This document shows positions 8,296 through 17,216 of a stretch of DNA of 49,928 nt, in pieces. Every line of letters begins with the position of its first letter. Position 1 is the first letter of the stretch. The notes below the pieces were generated by a model that worked only from the letters and a program-made list of their open reading frames with translations, searched no databases and was not told the origin of the DNA. The stretch spans positions 1 through 49,928 of the forward strand of contig JAHEHF010000014.1 of NCBI GenBank assembly GCA_024644745.1, given 5' to 3'. Source of the DNA: Flavobacteriaceae bacterium. GTDB lineage: Bacteria; Bacteroidota; Bacteroidia; Flavobacteriales; Flavobacteriaceae. Both the position numbers and the translations under genes were made by a program.

Positions 8296-9909
8296 TTATA
8301 TCACTGAGATGGTTCCCAGGTTAAAATCAACTGTGATCGTATAGGTTCCTGCCTCAGACACGCTCACATTCTTCTCCGTATTTTGTTCCAGAACTTTGGC
8401 CGATTCCTGGCTTTCACCCCAATCATTGCCCCAATCTCCGGCAACAGGAACAAATTTAAATTCATCACCTGCAGAAAGCGTCTGGGTAATTTCAAAAACA
8501 CCTGCTGATACTTCAGTAAACTGAGGATTGTTGGCATCATTGCTCCATCCGTTAAATCCGCCTACCAAATACAGATTCCCGGGTATCTCCGTGACACTGG
8601 AAACGGTAAAGCTCAAGGTGTTGAAATCAACGGCAACCACATATGTACCGGCTGCATAACCACCTAAATTGTTTTCATCGTCCTGAACAATTCTACCCGG
8701 GTTGTTTTTGTCTTCACCCCAGTCACCATCCCAACCGGTATTTTGCGGCAGGAATTTGAACTCAGCTCCATCAGGTAAATCGATTACAATCGAAAATACG
8801 CCGAGGCTGGGCTCTCCCATAGGTAGTGAAGTTGGGGGGTCCCATCCTGTCAAAGATCCTACCAGGAACAAATCATCTATGGCTGAAAGGTTATAAGTAA
8901 GGGTATTGAAATCAACCGTAATCAAATATTTACCGGCTTCATAATCTTTCACATTATCTTCACCTTCCTGGATGATACTTCCCTTATTGTTCGGATCTTC
9001 ACCCCAGTCACCTTCCCAACCGGTATTCTGCGGAAGGAATTTGAATTCAGCTCCTTCAGGCAGATCCGCCACGATCGTAAACACATTTTCCGCACTATTG
9101 AAAAATGGCCATGAAGTTGCAGGATCCCATCCTGTTAACGAACCAACCAGGAATAACTCCTCAGGTGCGAGCAATTCTTCCAATTCAAAAGTGAAAGTAT
9201 TTAAATCTACAGTCACCTTGTACTTTCCTGCCGGGTAACCGCCAATATTCTGCTCCCCTTCTTCGATAAGGAATCCGGGATTGTCAGGATCTTCTCCCAA
9301 GTCGCCATCCCATCCTGTATTTGTGGGTAAAAATTTAAATTCATCTCCGTCAGCAAGGTCTATCGTCAACTCGAATAAATTAAAATCGAGTCTGGTCATT
9401 GGCAATGCCTCTGCCGGTTCCCAATTGGTTAATGAGCCTACCAAGAACAATTCTGTATATTCCACCGTAAAGGGTGTAAAGATCAAAGAAATATTTTCTG
9501 ACATTTCCTGATCCGTTGAAACTCTGATATCCAAACTTGAAGCCAGATCAGGGTCCAGTCCCATGACATCCAGCAAAAAAGTATTTAACTCTTCAACTGA
9601 CATTCCAAAAGTTGTCATTTGCGTGGTCCCCATGATCACAGGAACTTCAAAATCTGTCCCTGTTTCGGCAGCCTCAATCACATATGTGAATTCAGCGCTG
9701 CTGTCTGGACTTGTCCAGGATAGAAACAAGGCATTGTTGGACAGATTTGTGTCGTCCAAAACAATGACTGCACCTTCCGCCGGAGTTATAATTGCCAGGG
9801 TTTCTTCCTTTGGCAAGATTCCAAAATTCTCATTTTCAACACAGGAGGTAAAACCAATTGTGAAGAGCATAAGAACCAAAATTTTATCTATATATTTCAT
9901 AATATTCAT
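8296..9909 (-). CDS. SusE/SusF-family starch-binding lipoprotein, four CBM repeats
   Basis: Outer-membrane, probably surface-exposed, starch-binding lipoprotein of 537 residues. The lipobox ends at C23. An N-terminal SusE-type domain (about 30-150) is followed by four repeats of about 95 residues at about 153-244, 251-342, 346-437 and 445-537. Each repeat starts with a LFLVGSLTGWDP-like strand and has a TGWDGDWGED-like loop; the tryptophans are the likely glucan contacts. Repeats 2 and 3 are also very similar at the DNA level, pointing to recent internal duplication. SusF of Bacteroides has three such modules, so four is a local elaboration. It starts 9 bp after the susE stop. An internal ATG at codon 4 is an alternative start. 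Confidence 0.9.
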   Translation of the reverse strand: MNIMKYIDKILVLMLFTIGFTSCVENENFGILPKEETLAIITPAEGAVIVLDDTNLSNNALFLSWTSPDSSAEFTYVIEAAETGTDFEVPVIMGTTQMTTFGMSVEELNTFLLDVMGLDPDLASSLDIRVSTDQEMSENISLIFTPFTVEYTELFLVGSLTNWEPAEALPMTRLDFNLFELTIDLADGDEFKFLPTNTGWDGDLGEDPDNPGFLIEEGEQNIGGYPAGKYKVTVDLNTFTFELEELLAPEELFLVGSLTGWDPATSWPFFNSAENVFTIVADLPEGAEFKFLPQNTGWEGDWGEDPNNKGSIIQEGEDNVKDYEAGKYLITVDFNTLTYNLSAIDDLFLVGSLTGWDPPTSLPMGEPSLGVFSIVIDLPDGAEFKFLPQNTGWDGDWGEDKNNPGRIVQDDENNLGGYAAGTYVVAVDFNTLSFTVSSVTEIPGNLYLVGGFNGWSNDANNPQFTEVSAGVFEITQTLSAGDEFKFVPVAGDWGNDWGESQESAKVLEQNTEKNVSVSEAGTYTITVDFNLGTISVI

Positions 9910-9918
9910 TTTATCTGA

Positions 9919-10980
9919 TTAATTTGCGGTTACACTGTAGGTATACTCTCTGGGATCGCTTAAATCAAGTACCACATGATAATTTCCTGCGGACCCTTCA
10001 AAAGTCAAATCTCCTCCATTCTGCAAAAATCCGTCATCATCAACTGTCCCGAGGTCAAACTGACCCCATTCATTGTTCCCTCTGAACTTAAATGGACCGG
10101 CAACCAAATCAATATCAACTGAAAGGGTTTTCGTGACAGGATCATATATCAGGTCGGTATCGCTGTCCCAACCCGTTGGAGTTGCAGCTCCTATAATACC
10201 CCAACTTACAGCCGTCGTAGCATAGGTAAGGGCCTCGGTGTCTGCTTCTACAAAGTAATAACCCGCGGGATCTGCTATACAATCCGTTTCGTCCTGCTCA
10301 ACCAGAATACCTGTAAAAGAACCGTCGTCTCCCCAATCTGTATTGCCCCAGAAAAATCCTCCGGTTTCATCGGGTGCCAAAAATTTATAGCCGCCATCAA
10401 GCCATATATAGCCTTCATAGTCTGTTTCCCCAAAAGCTGAAGCAGCCAACAATGGTGCAGTTCCGGGATCCCATCCCTGGTGATTTCCGGGAACAGAAAT
10501 TTTTGGAAGATCGGTGGTAAAAGGCGTTACAATAATCGTAATGGCCTCAGAGATCTGAGGAGTACTTCCTAAGGATCCCACAGTTGAAACTACTCTGATA
10601 TCAACGGATCCTTCCACAAATGGCGCCAATCCGGCACTGATCACCGCCCCGTTAAGTTCCAAAATATTCCAGATCATGGAATTGTTTGTTGTGGAACCCG
10701 CTAAATAAGGCGCCGTAAAATCAGTACCTGACATGGCAAACTCAACATCGTATGAAATTTCTGTTGGCACATCATAATCTGCTGAATTCCAAACAAGCGT
10801 CAAAGCAGGGTTCAGCTGGTTCTCCTCAGGATTTAACACAAATGAATATCCGGTTTCAGGTGAGGTGATTTCCCCACTTCCCTGTGGTGATAAAGTCAAG
10901 AGTTCCTGGTCTTCATTATCACAGGATGATACCGTGATCATAAACATTGACAGAAACAATAATTTAATTACTTTCTTCAT
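9919..10980 (-). CDS. susE: SusE-like outer-membrane starch-binding lipoprotein
   Basis: 353-residue lipoprotein with lipobox Cys at residue 20 (VSSC). A SusE N-terminal domain (about 25-150, with the LTLVWNSADYD region) is followed by two divergent carbohydrate-binding modules (about 160-255 and 258-353), the first with NHQGWDPG and the second with TPTGWDSDTD. Predicted to hold alpha-glucan near the SusCD complex. It lies 18 bp after susD and directly before the four-repeat paralogue. No enzyme motif is present. Confidence 0.9.
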   Translation of the reverse strand: MKKVIKLLFLSMFMITVSSCDNEDQELLTLSPQGSGEITSPETGYSFVLNPEENQLNPALTLVWNSADYDVPTEISYDVEFAMSGTDFTAPYLAGSTTNNSMIWNILELNGAVISAGLAPFVEGSVDIRVVSTVGSLGSTPQISEAITIIVTPFTTDLPKISVPGNHQGWDPGTAPLLAASAFGETDYEGYIWLDGGYKFLAPDETGGFFWGNTDWGDDGSFTGILVEQDETDCIADPAGYYFVEADTEALTYATTAVSWGIIGAATPTGWDSDTDLIYDPVTKTLSVDIDLVAGPFKFRGNNEWGQFDLGTVDDDGFLQNGGDLTFEGSAGNYHVVLDLSDPREYTYSVTAN

Positions 10981-10998
10981 TTTGAATTTCTTTTAAAA

Positions 10999-12606
10999 TT
11001 AATAACCAGGGTTTTGTGTCAAATTAGGGTTGGCCGCCATACTGTTGTCAGGCATAGGATACACCTTTAAGTGACTTGACAATGCAATTCCATTTGGGCT
11101 TCCGCCTTTCCAGACCCAATTATAATTACCCCCTGTAAAAAGACCAAAACGGATCAGATCCTGTCGCCTGTGGCCTTCCCAGTATAATTCTCTAGATCTC
11201 TCATCAATTAAAAAGTCTAAAGTTAAATTTGCCTCTCCAATCGCGGTGGATTGTGCTCTTTCCCTGATCTTGTTCACGTAACTGACCGCGTCGCTCATGC
11301 TACCATTCCCGCCACCTCTGACAACGGCTTCCGCATACATCAGGTATACATCTGCCAATCGGAACATCGGGAAATCCGTATCCACAAAAGTAGGGTCGCT
11401 TCCAGGTGATCCGCTTGATGTAATATTCTTGTATTTTGTAATGATATAACCCGTGTCTCTGTCTCCAACATCAACAATTTCAATATCACGGCCCTCTGTG
11501 AGTATTGTATTTCTGGCGTCGGTCATTGGAACGGCTCCATTCAGGAATTTTTGAGCAAATTGCTTTCTGATTCTCAAAGCACCTCCCCATCCCTGGGCAC
11601 CTAAATCTGCTGCATTGTTTTCAAGACTGCCAACTTCACCATTGATAATGACTGTTGTTGCCCCATAATTTTGTGTGGTAACACCATCATTAACAATTCC
11701 AAAAATGATTTCCTTGTCTGCTGCCTCATTTGAATCGTTATCGGCTAAAAAGTTAAGACTGTAATCACTGGCCAGATCATAACCTGAATTGATAATATTG
11801 TTGCAATAGGTGATACATTCCGTATTCATATCCTCATTGATATACACCTTTGCATTGAGATACATTTTGGCAAGGATCATCCAAGCCACAGCTCTATCGG
11901 CTCTACCGTACTCATTTGCCCTGGGGGCTACCAGGTCATTTTCAATAGCCAAAAGTTCAGATTCAATAAACGCAAACAACTCAGGTCTTTCATATTGAGG
12001 GCCCTGATAGGTTCCGACAGGGTCATTTTCTGTTACAAATGCTGCTTTCCCTAAAAGGTCCATCATATGATAGTAGGCCAAAGCTCTCAACAATCTGGCT
12101 TCTGCCCTGTAAGCAACAATGTCTCCTGCAAGATCATTAGTATGGCCTCTCGCTTCAATATTTTCATCTGTAGCCTGTCTTAAAAATTCATTGGTCAAAG
12201 CAACTGTGAACATGGCCCTGCTATAGAACCCCAGCACAATTGAATTTGATGAAGACCAGGTATTTCTCTGGATAGCTTTCACAGCTCCTCCTTCATCATT
12301 CTCATAAGACCAAATGGGCTCATCTGCAGCCAAATCCTGCAAGTACCAAAGAACTCTTGCATACTGGCTGGTACCGGCATCAATCCCCTGCAGGTTTGAA
12401 GAACCTGATCCACTTGTTCCAGTTAAAGAAAGGTTTCCATAAATTCCGGCCAAAGCCTGTTTATAGGCTCCCGAATTTGAATAGAACTCTTCAGCCAAAA
12501 ACTCATCATCATCTTTTGGTGTAACATTTAAATCGTCCGTACATCCGCTAAAGAATAACAGAACACCCAAAAGGAAATAAAAATTATATATTTTTTTTGT
12601 TTTCAT
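10999..12606 (-). CDS. susD: SusD/RagB-family glycan-binding lipoprotein
   Basis: Surface lipoprotein of 535 residues that caps the SusC transporter and captures oligosaccharide. The lipobox is FFSGC with C22, followed by DDLNVTP, typical of SusD. The helical TPR-like body and a C-terminal ERSRELYWEGHRRQDLIRFG segment are diagnostic of the family. The gene is 15 bp downstream of susC, the usual tight pairing. Substrate is inferred from the surrounding GH13 and GH65 genes to be starch, glycogen or maltodextrin. Confidence 0.96.
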   Translation of the reverse strand: MKTKKIYNFYFLLGVLLFFSGCTDDLNVTPKDDDEFLAEEFYSNSGAYKQALAGIYGNLSLTGTSGSGSSNLQGIDAGTSQYARVLWYLQDLAADEPIWSYENDEGGAVKAIQRNTWSSSNSIVLGFYSRAMFTVALTNEFLRQATDENIEARGHTNDLAGDIVAYRAEARLLRALAYYHMMDLLGKAAFVTENDPVGTYQGPQYERPELFAFIESELLAIENDLVAPRANEYGRADRAVAWMILAKMYLNAKVYINEDMNTECITYCNNIINSGYDLASDYSLNFLADNDSNEAADKEIIFGIVNDGVTTQNYGATTVIINGEVGSLENNAADLGAQGWGGALRIRKQFAQKFLNGAVPMTDARNTILTEGRDIEIVDVGDRDTGYIITKYKNITSSGSPGSDPTFVDTDFPMFRLADVYLMYAEAVVRGGGNGSMSDAVSYVNKIRERAQSTAIGEANLTLDFLIDERSRELYWEGHRRQDLIRFGLFTGGNYNWVWKGGSPNGIALSSHLKVYPMPDNSMAANPNLTQNPGY

Positions 12607-12621
12607 CTTTTGTTTTATTTA

Positions 12622-15540
12622 TTAAAATTTAACATTTGCACCCAACAAAAACGTTCTTGGTCTCGGGTAAATCGTATTGTCAATTCCTCCAAAAACTTCA
12701 GGATCCAATCCGCTGTAATTTGTGACTGTGAATACATTTTGAACGCCTCCCCAGAAACGGATACTTTTCAGATTACCTTCTGAACTCCTCAAAGTATAAC
12801 CAAAGGTAAGGTTGTCCATTTTAAGAAATGACGCGTTTTCCATAAAATAATCAGATATCAACACGGTAGAAGTTTCATTGAAATTAGATTCCAGTACTGA
12901 TACAGGAATATTTCCAAGAGCCGTTGTTGCCTGTAAATTATTATAATTGGCACGATTCGAATTAACGTTGTTGTAATTGTAATTTCCTAAACTTGCTCTT
13001 AAATTAAATGACAGATCAAAATCCTTGTAATTCATATTTGACTGAAAGCCCATAAGCACATCTGCCGCAGGTTTCTTATACAGGTACCTGTCATTGGAAT
13101 TGATGATTCCGTCCTGATTGATATCGGCATAAGCACCTTCTATAGGATCTCCTGAAACATCATACAATTGTTTGTAAACAGAAAAAGAATAAGGAGCAAA
13201 GCCTTCTCTGTGTAATTGGATTCTGGAACCTGTACCCCCTGCTATTCCGCCTACTTCTATATCCTGCCCTTCAGCAAGCTGATCAATCTCAGTTCTGTTG
13301 AAGCTCACATTGTAATTGGCGTTCCAATTAAAATCCTCTGAAGAAAAAATGTCTGCTCCTACTGTAAATTCAACACCTCTGGTTGTGAACTTTCCAATAT
13401 TTTGCCAACCTGCATTGCTAAAGTTAGATCCATCTGAAATCGCGACATTGGCCAAAAGATCATTTGATTCCTTCAAATAAAATTCTAAGGATCCCGTCAG
13501 AAAATCATTCAAAAAGCCATAATCAAAACCTATGTTATAGGTTGTTGTTTCTTCCCATTTGATGTCCTCAAATTTTGACTGAGGTATTCCTACTGTAATC
13601 GGCACTCCGCCAAAATTATATTGAGAAACGTTATCACCTGTTACATAGCGGCCCAAATAGGCATATGATGCAGGAATATCCTGCTGTCCTGTGATACCCC
13701 ATCCCAATCTCATTTTCAAAGTAGACAAAGTTTCAGATCCTTTAAGAAAATCCTCTTCACTCAGTTTCCAGGCAAAAGCTGCTGCCGGGAAGTTACCCCA
13801 TCTGTTGTCTTCATTAAATCTTGAAGTTCCATCACGTCTGTAAGAAAGTGTCAACAAATACTTGTCATTATAAGATAAATTTGTTCTGGCAAAATAACCA
13901 ATCAACACAATATCAGGATTGGTTGCAACGTCAGATTCAGAATCCGGATCTTTTAATTCCCCGCTGTTATAACTTTCACCTTCAAATTTCTGATAAGAAT
14001 AACCGGCTGTAAGCTCTAAGCCAAAATTTTCAAAATCTCTTTTGTAGGCCAGGTACCCGTCAAGCAAACGGTTCGTTCTCTTGCTGGTGTAATAGCTTTC
14101 ACTTCCTAAAAATGGCTGGTTGTTCCCTGTTCTGAATCCATTGATGCTTTCTTCAGGTCTGTGGTAACTTCCATCACCATTAGAATTGTCATAACCTAAA
14201 TTGACAACAGCTCTTAACTCAGGAAGGAAATGAAATTTATAATCAATTTCAAAATTACCATAGAATCTCTCTACAAAACTTTTGTTACGGGCCTGCAACA
14301 AATTCGCCACAGGGTTTCTCGGGGCATTTTCCGGTTCTCCGTTGTTGTGATACTCAAAGAAACCACCAAAAGGAGATTCAGGGTCATAGACAGGTTGTGT
14401 CGGATCGAACATGATTGCTGTCCCTTCCACACCTTCTGCAAACCTGTTGTTCACCAAAGAATAATTTGCATTTAAATTTATTTTCAGATGATCATCAAAA
14501 AACCTCGGATTCATCGATAAAGATGTTGAACCTCTCTCGAACTTTGAAGTTTTTCTCAAACCTGGCTGATCGGTGTAACCCATAGAAAATCGCGTTGGAA
14601 TTGCACCAAACAATGATCCTCTCATAGAAAGCGTAGCATCAGAAGTGAATTTCTCTTCATATATTTCATCCTGCCAATCTGTATTCGCAGTACCCAATTG
14701 TTCTATGCTGATTCCCGACTGGCCTTCCTCAACTCTTCTCGTGATCAGCTCTCTGAATTCATCCGCTGAAAATACGTCAAGTTTATCGGCCAGGGTTTGA
14801 TATCCCATTTTTAAATTAAAATCTACCTGAAAGGAATCTTTTCCCTTTTTAGTCGATATGATGACCACCCCATTAGATGCTCTTGAACCATAGATTGCTG
14901 TTGCTGAGGCATCCTTTAAAATAGAAAAAGATTCAATATCATTCGGATTCAACGATTCCAGAATAGATCGCGAACCTCCAACAGCATCATTGGAAATTGG
15001 AAAACCATCAATAACGATCAAGGGGTCATTTGATGCTCCTAAAGAGGAACCTCCCCTGATACGAATTTGTGATCCACCACCGGGTGAACCATCACTAAGC
15101 ACATTGACACCAGCAACACGTCCGGTGATTAATCCGGCAGGATTAACAATGTTACCTTCATTAAAATCCTTTTCCGTAATTGAGGCAACAGCACCTGTTG
15201 CATCCTTAACCGTTGTTGTACCATATCCAATCAATACAACTTCATCCAAACTTTCGGATGATTCCAGCATCACCACTTGCATATCAGCAGTAGCGGGTAT
15301 CTCTATATCGGCATAGCCAACATAAGAGAATACCAAAATTTCGCCGGAAGCAGCTTCAATTTCAAAATTTCCATCAAAATCTGTTGCTGTTCCCCGGGTT
15401 GTTCCCTGCACCATAACTGTTACAGCGGGAAGATCAGTTCCTTGGTCATCTTTAACATTACCCCTTATTATATCCTGAGCAGACATCAACACGGGTAATA
15501 CAAATAAAATCGCAAAGATTAATTGTCTAATTTTTTTCAT
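12622..15540 (-). CDS. susC: SusC-family TonB-dependent outer-membrane transporter
   Basis: 972-residue TonB-dependent importer. It has a signal peptide (1-21), a carboxypeptidase-regulatory-like domain (about 24-108, from IIRGNVKDDQG), a TonB-box/plug region (about 115-235, with IGYGTTTVKDATGAVASI and ASATAIYGSRASNGVV) and a C-terminal beta-barrel ending in a terminal phenylalanine. It imports glycan held by SusD. It is the first gene of the minus arm; the LacI-type palindrome lies about 125 bp upstream of its start. I could not find an exact TAnnTTTG for it. Confidence 0.96.
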   Translation of the reverse strand: MKKIRQLIFAILFVLPVLMSAQDIIRGNVKDDQGTDLPAVTVMVQGTTRGTATDFDGNFEIEAASGEILVFSYVGYADIEIPATADMQVVMLESSESLDEVVLIGYGTTTVKDATGAVASITEKDFNEGNIVNPAGLITGRVAGVNVLSDGSPGGGSQIRIRGGSSLGASNDPLIVIDGFPISNDAVGGSRSILESLNPNDIESFSILKDASATAIYGSRASNGVVIISTKKGKDSFQVDFNLKMGYQTLADKLDVFSADEFRELITRRVEEGQSGISIEQLGTANTDWQDEIYEEKFTSDATLSMRGSLFGAIPTRFSMGYTDQPGLRKTSKFERGSTSLSMNPRFFDDHLKINLNANYSLVNNRFAEGVEGTAIMFDPTQPVYDPESPFGGFFEYHNNGEPENAPRNPVANLLQARNKSFVERFYGNFEIDYKFHFLPELRAVVNLGYDNSNGDGSYHRPEESINGFRTGNNQPFLGSESYYTSKRTNRLLDGYLAYKRDFENFGLELTAGYSYQKFEGESYNSGELKDPDSESDVATNPDIVLIGYFARTNLSYNDKYLLTLSYRRDGTSRFNEDNRWGNFPAAAFAWKLSEEDFLKGSETLSTLKMRLGWGITGQQDIPASYAYLGRYVTGDNVSQYNFGGVPITVGIPQSKFEDIKWEETTTYNIGFDYGFLNDFLTGSLEFYLKESNDLLANVAISDGSNFSNAGWQNIGKFTTRGVEFTVGADIFSSEDFNWNANYNVSFNRTEIDQLAEGQDIEVGGIAGGTGSRIQLHREGFAPYSFSVYKQLYDVSGDPIEGAYADINQDGIINSNDRYLYKKPAADVLMGFQSNMNYKDFDLSFNLRASLGNYNYNNVNSNRANYNNLQATTALGNIPVSVLESNFNETSTVLISDYFMENASFLKMDNLTFGYTLRSSEGNLKSIRFWGGVQNVFTVTNYSGLDPEVFGGIDNTIYPRPRTFLLGANVKF

Positions 15541-15662
15541 AAAAATGAATTTTGTTAATAAGCACTATGTTCGTTATAAAACTTGCTGTTTTCCTAATAT
15601 TTCACGGCACGAATTTAATTTGTTAACATTGATTTAACACTAAAAATGAGCTTCAAAAAAAT

Positions 15663-15680
15663 CACGAAAACGTTTTCGTG
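15663..15680. promoter_or_regulatory. LacI-family operator, perfect 18-bp palindrome
   Basis: CACGAAAACGTTTTCGTG is its own reverse complement and has the central CpG in an AACGTT context favoured by LacI/GalR regulators. It lies between susC (start 15540) and the lacI gene (start 15970), so the encoded regulator is the obvious ligand. Confidence 0.85.
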
Positions 15681-15699
15681 TTGATAAGTTTTATTACGA

Positions 15700-15707
15700 T
15701 AACGTTA
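15700..15707. promoter_or_regulatory. Secondary half-similar operator TAACGTTA
   Basis: An 8-bp palindrome sharing the AACGTT core with the main operator. The centres are 32 bp apart, about three helical turns, which would suit cooperative binding on one DNA face. Weaker than the main site, so provisional. Confidence 0.35.
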
Positions 15708-15969
15708 GAGTGAAAAATGACTGTGTCAATAAAAACTTGAGAATTTCGAAAAATAGATGTCTATAAATATTAATTTGTTAAAATGAATCCTTAAAATTGC
15801 GCATTCAACACTTGATCGGTCAAAAAATTTTTTTGCTTTGGAAAATTGTTTAAATTTAAACTTTGAATCGGCCACCAATTCATTCATATGATTTGAAGTC
15901 AAACTCAATGACTGAAAATGCCTGACAGAGACTTGATGCTCCTTACTTATGGTGAGGATAAATAGAAAG

Positions 15970-17007
15970 ATGAAACAAAAAATCACGCTTAAAAAAATTG
16001 CAAAGGAATTTGGTGTATCTATCTCAACGGTATCCAAAGCGCTAAAAGACAGTCATGAAATAAGCCTGGAACTCAAACAGAAAATTCAGGCCTTTGCCAA
16101 ATATTACCATTATAAGCCCAATAGTTTGGCCCTTAACCTGAGAAATCAAAAAACAAAAACCATTGGCATCATAATTCCTGAAATTGTGCATCATTTCTTT
16201 ACCAAGGTGATTACAGGAATTGAAAAACTGGCCATTGAAAAAGGTTACAATGTTATGATCTGTCTGTCAAATGAATCTTATGAAAAGGAGGTGCTCAATA
16301 TAGAAACACTTGCCAACGGGATTGTTGACGGCATCATCATTTCGGTAGCCAAAGAAACGGAAGAAAAAGAAAATTATGAGCATTTCACTGAATTGATAAA
16401 CAGTGGGATTCCGCTGGTCATGTTCGACAGGGTCGTGGATGAAATAAATTGCAGCAAGGTGATTGCCGATGACAAAGGAGGTGCCTTTCTGGCGACGGAT
16501 CATTTGATCAAGAACGGCTGTAATCGTGTTGCCCTGATCACTACGCCCGACTACGTGACCGTTGGAAAGGAAAGGAGAGAAGGGTACATCAGTGCACTGA
16601 CTTCAAATAAGCTCGTAATTGACGAGAATCTGATCCTCAAAATTGATGACAAACAAGATATTGAAGAACAGTTGAATCGTCTTCTGATAGACGGGAATCC
16701 TCCTGATGGAGTATTTGCTGTCAATGAGATCTATGCGGCGACCTTTATGAAAGTTGCCCGGAAATTTGGTTATAACGTTCCCGATGATATTGAGGTTATC
16801 GGTTTTACAGATGGGCTCATTTCTGAATTTACAATTCCGTCACTCACTACCGTGGCTCAGCACGGAAGATCTATGGGGCAAAAAGCACTTGAGTTATTGA
16901 TGGATGAAATTGATTCCCAAGAAGCTGATTATCAACACAAAAATGCATTGATCAAAACAGATCTTAAAATTCGTAATTCTACAAAAAAAGTTCAGTTTCA
17001 GAATTAA
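15970..17007 (+). CDS. LacI-family transcriptional regulator of the PUL
   Basis: 345-residue LacI/GalR regulator. The HTH is ITLKKIAKEFGVSISTVSKAL near the N-terminus, followed by the hinge segment YKPNSLALNLR and a periplasmic-binding-protein-like sensor domain (about 60-340). An ATG at 15949 in the same frame would add seven residues; I prefer 15970 because family members start directly with MK-x-ITLKxIA. The likely inducer is maltose or a maltooligosaccharide. Position between the divergent arms and next to a perfect palindrome supports control of both arms. Bacteroides uses the membrane sensor SusR instead, so this is the flavobacterial-type arrangement. Confidence 0.93.
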   Translation: MKQKITLKKIAKEFGVSISTVSKALKDSHEISLELKQKIQAFAKYYHYKPNSLALNLRNQKTKTIGIIIPEIVHHFFTKVITGIEKLAIEKGYNVMICLSNESYEKEVLNIETLANGIVDGIIISVAKETEEKENYEHFTELINSGIPLVMFDRVVDEINCSKVIADDKGGAFLATDHLIKNGCNRVALITTPDYVTVGKERREGYISALTSNKLVIDENLILKIDDKQDIEEQLNRLLIDGNPPDGVFAVNEIYAATFMKVARKFGYNVPDDIEVIGFTDGLISEFTIPSLTTVAQHGRSMGQKALELLMDEIDSQEADYQHKNALIKTDLKIRNSTKKVQFQN

Positions 17008-17020
17008 TCAATTAATTTTA

Positions 17021-17028
17021 TATATTTG
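17021..17028 (+). promoter_or_regulatory. -7-like element TATATTTG after lacI
   Basis: Exact TAnnTTTG 14 bp after the lacI stop, with no clear -33 TTG. If used for the transporter operon it would give a leader of about 185 nt. Confidence 0.3.
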
Positions 17029-17144
17029 CCCAGTATTAGTAAATATTTCACGACTTGCTAATTTTTTTGATACTTCACAAACAAGGTTAGGTCCTGGATC
17101 CTTTCCTTTACGATTTTTATTTCTTACAATGCCCAAAATGAACT

Positions 17145-17164
17145 AAAGTTAATTTGTTAACTTT
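17145..17164. promoter_or_regulatory. Inverted repeat in front of transporter gene
   Basis: AAAGTTAA-TTTG-TTAACTTT, an 8-bp perfect inverted repeat with a 4-nt spacer, 53 bp before the transporter ATG. Its core TTAATTTGTTAA recurs twice in the susC-lacI region. It may be an operator, or a -7-like promoter element (TTAATTTG differs from TAnnTTTG at one base). Confidence 0.4.
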
Positions 17165-17216
17165 CATCGTTAAATTATTGTATTCATAAAATCAACTTAA
17201 CAGATAATTACATATT

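Larger units (their letters stand above)
15541..15969. promoter_or_regulatory. Divergent control region between susC and lacI
   Basis: A 429-bp AT-rich region without a supportable gene. It holds the LacI-type palindrome at 15663-15680, a half-similar TAACGTTA at 15700-15707, and two copies of the 12-mer TTAATTTGTTAA (15615-15626 and 15770-15781). An AATATTTCACG element at 15597-15607 recurs in front of the transporter gene at 17042-17052. No exact TAnnTTTG promoter was found for susC. Confidence 0.6.
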
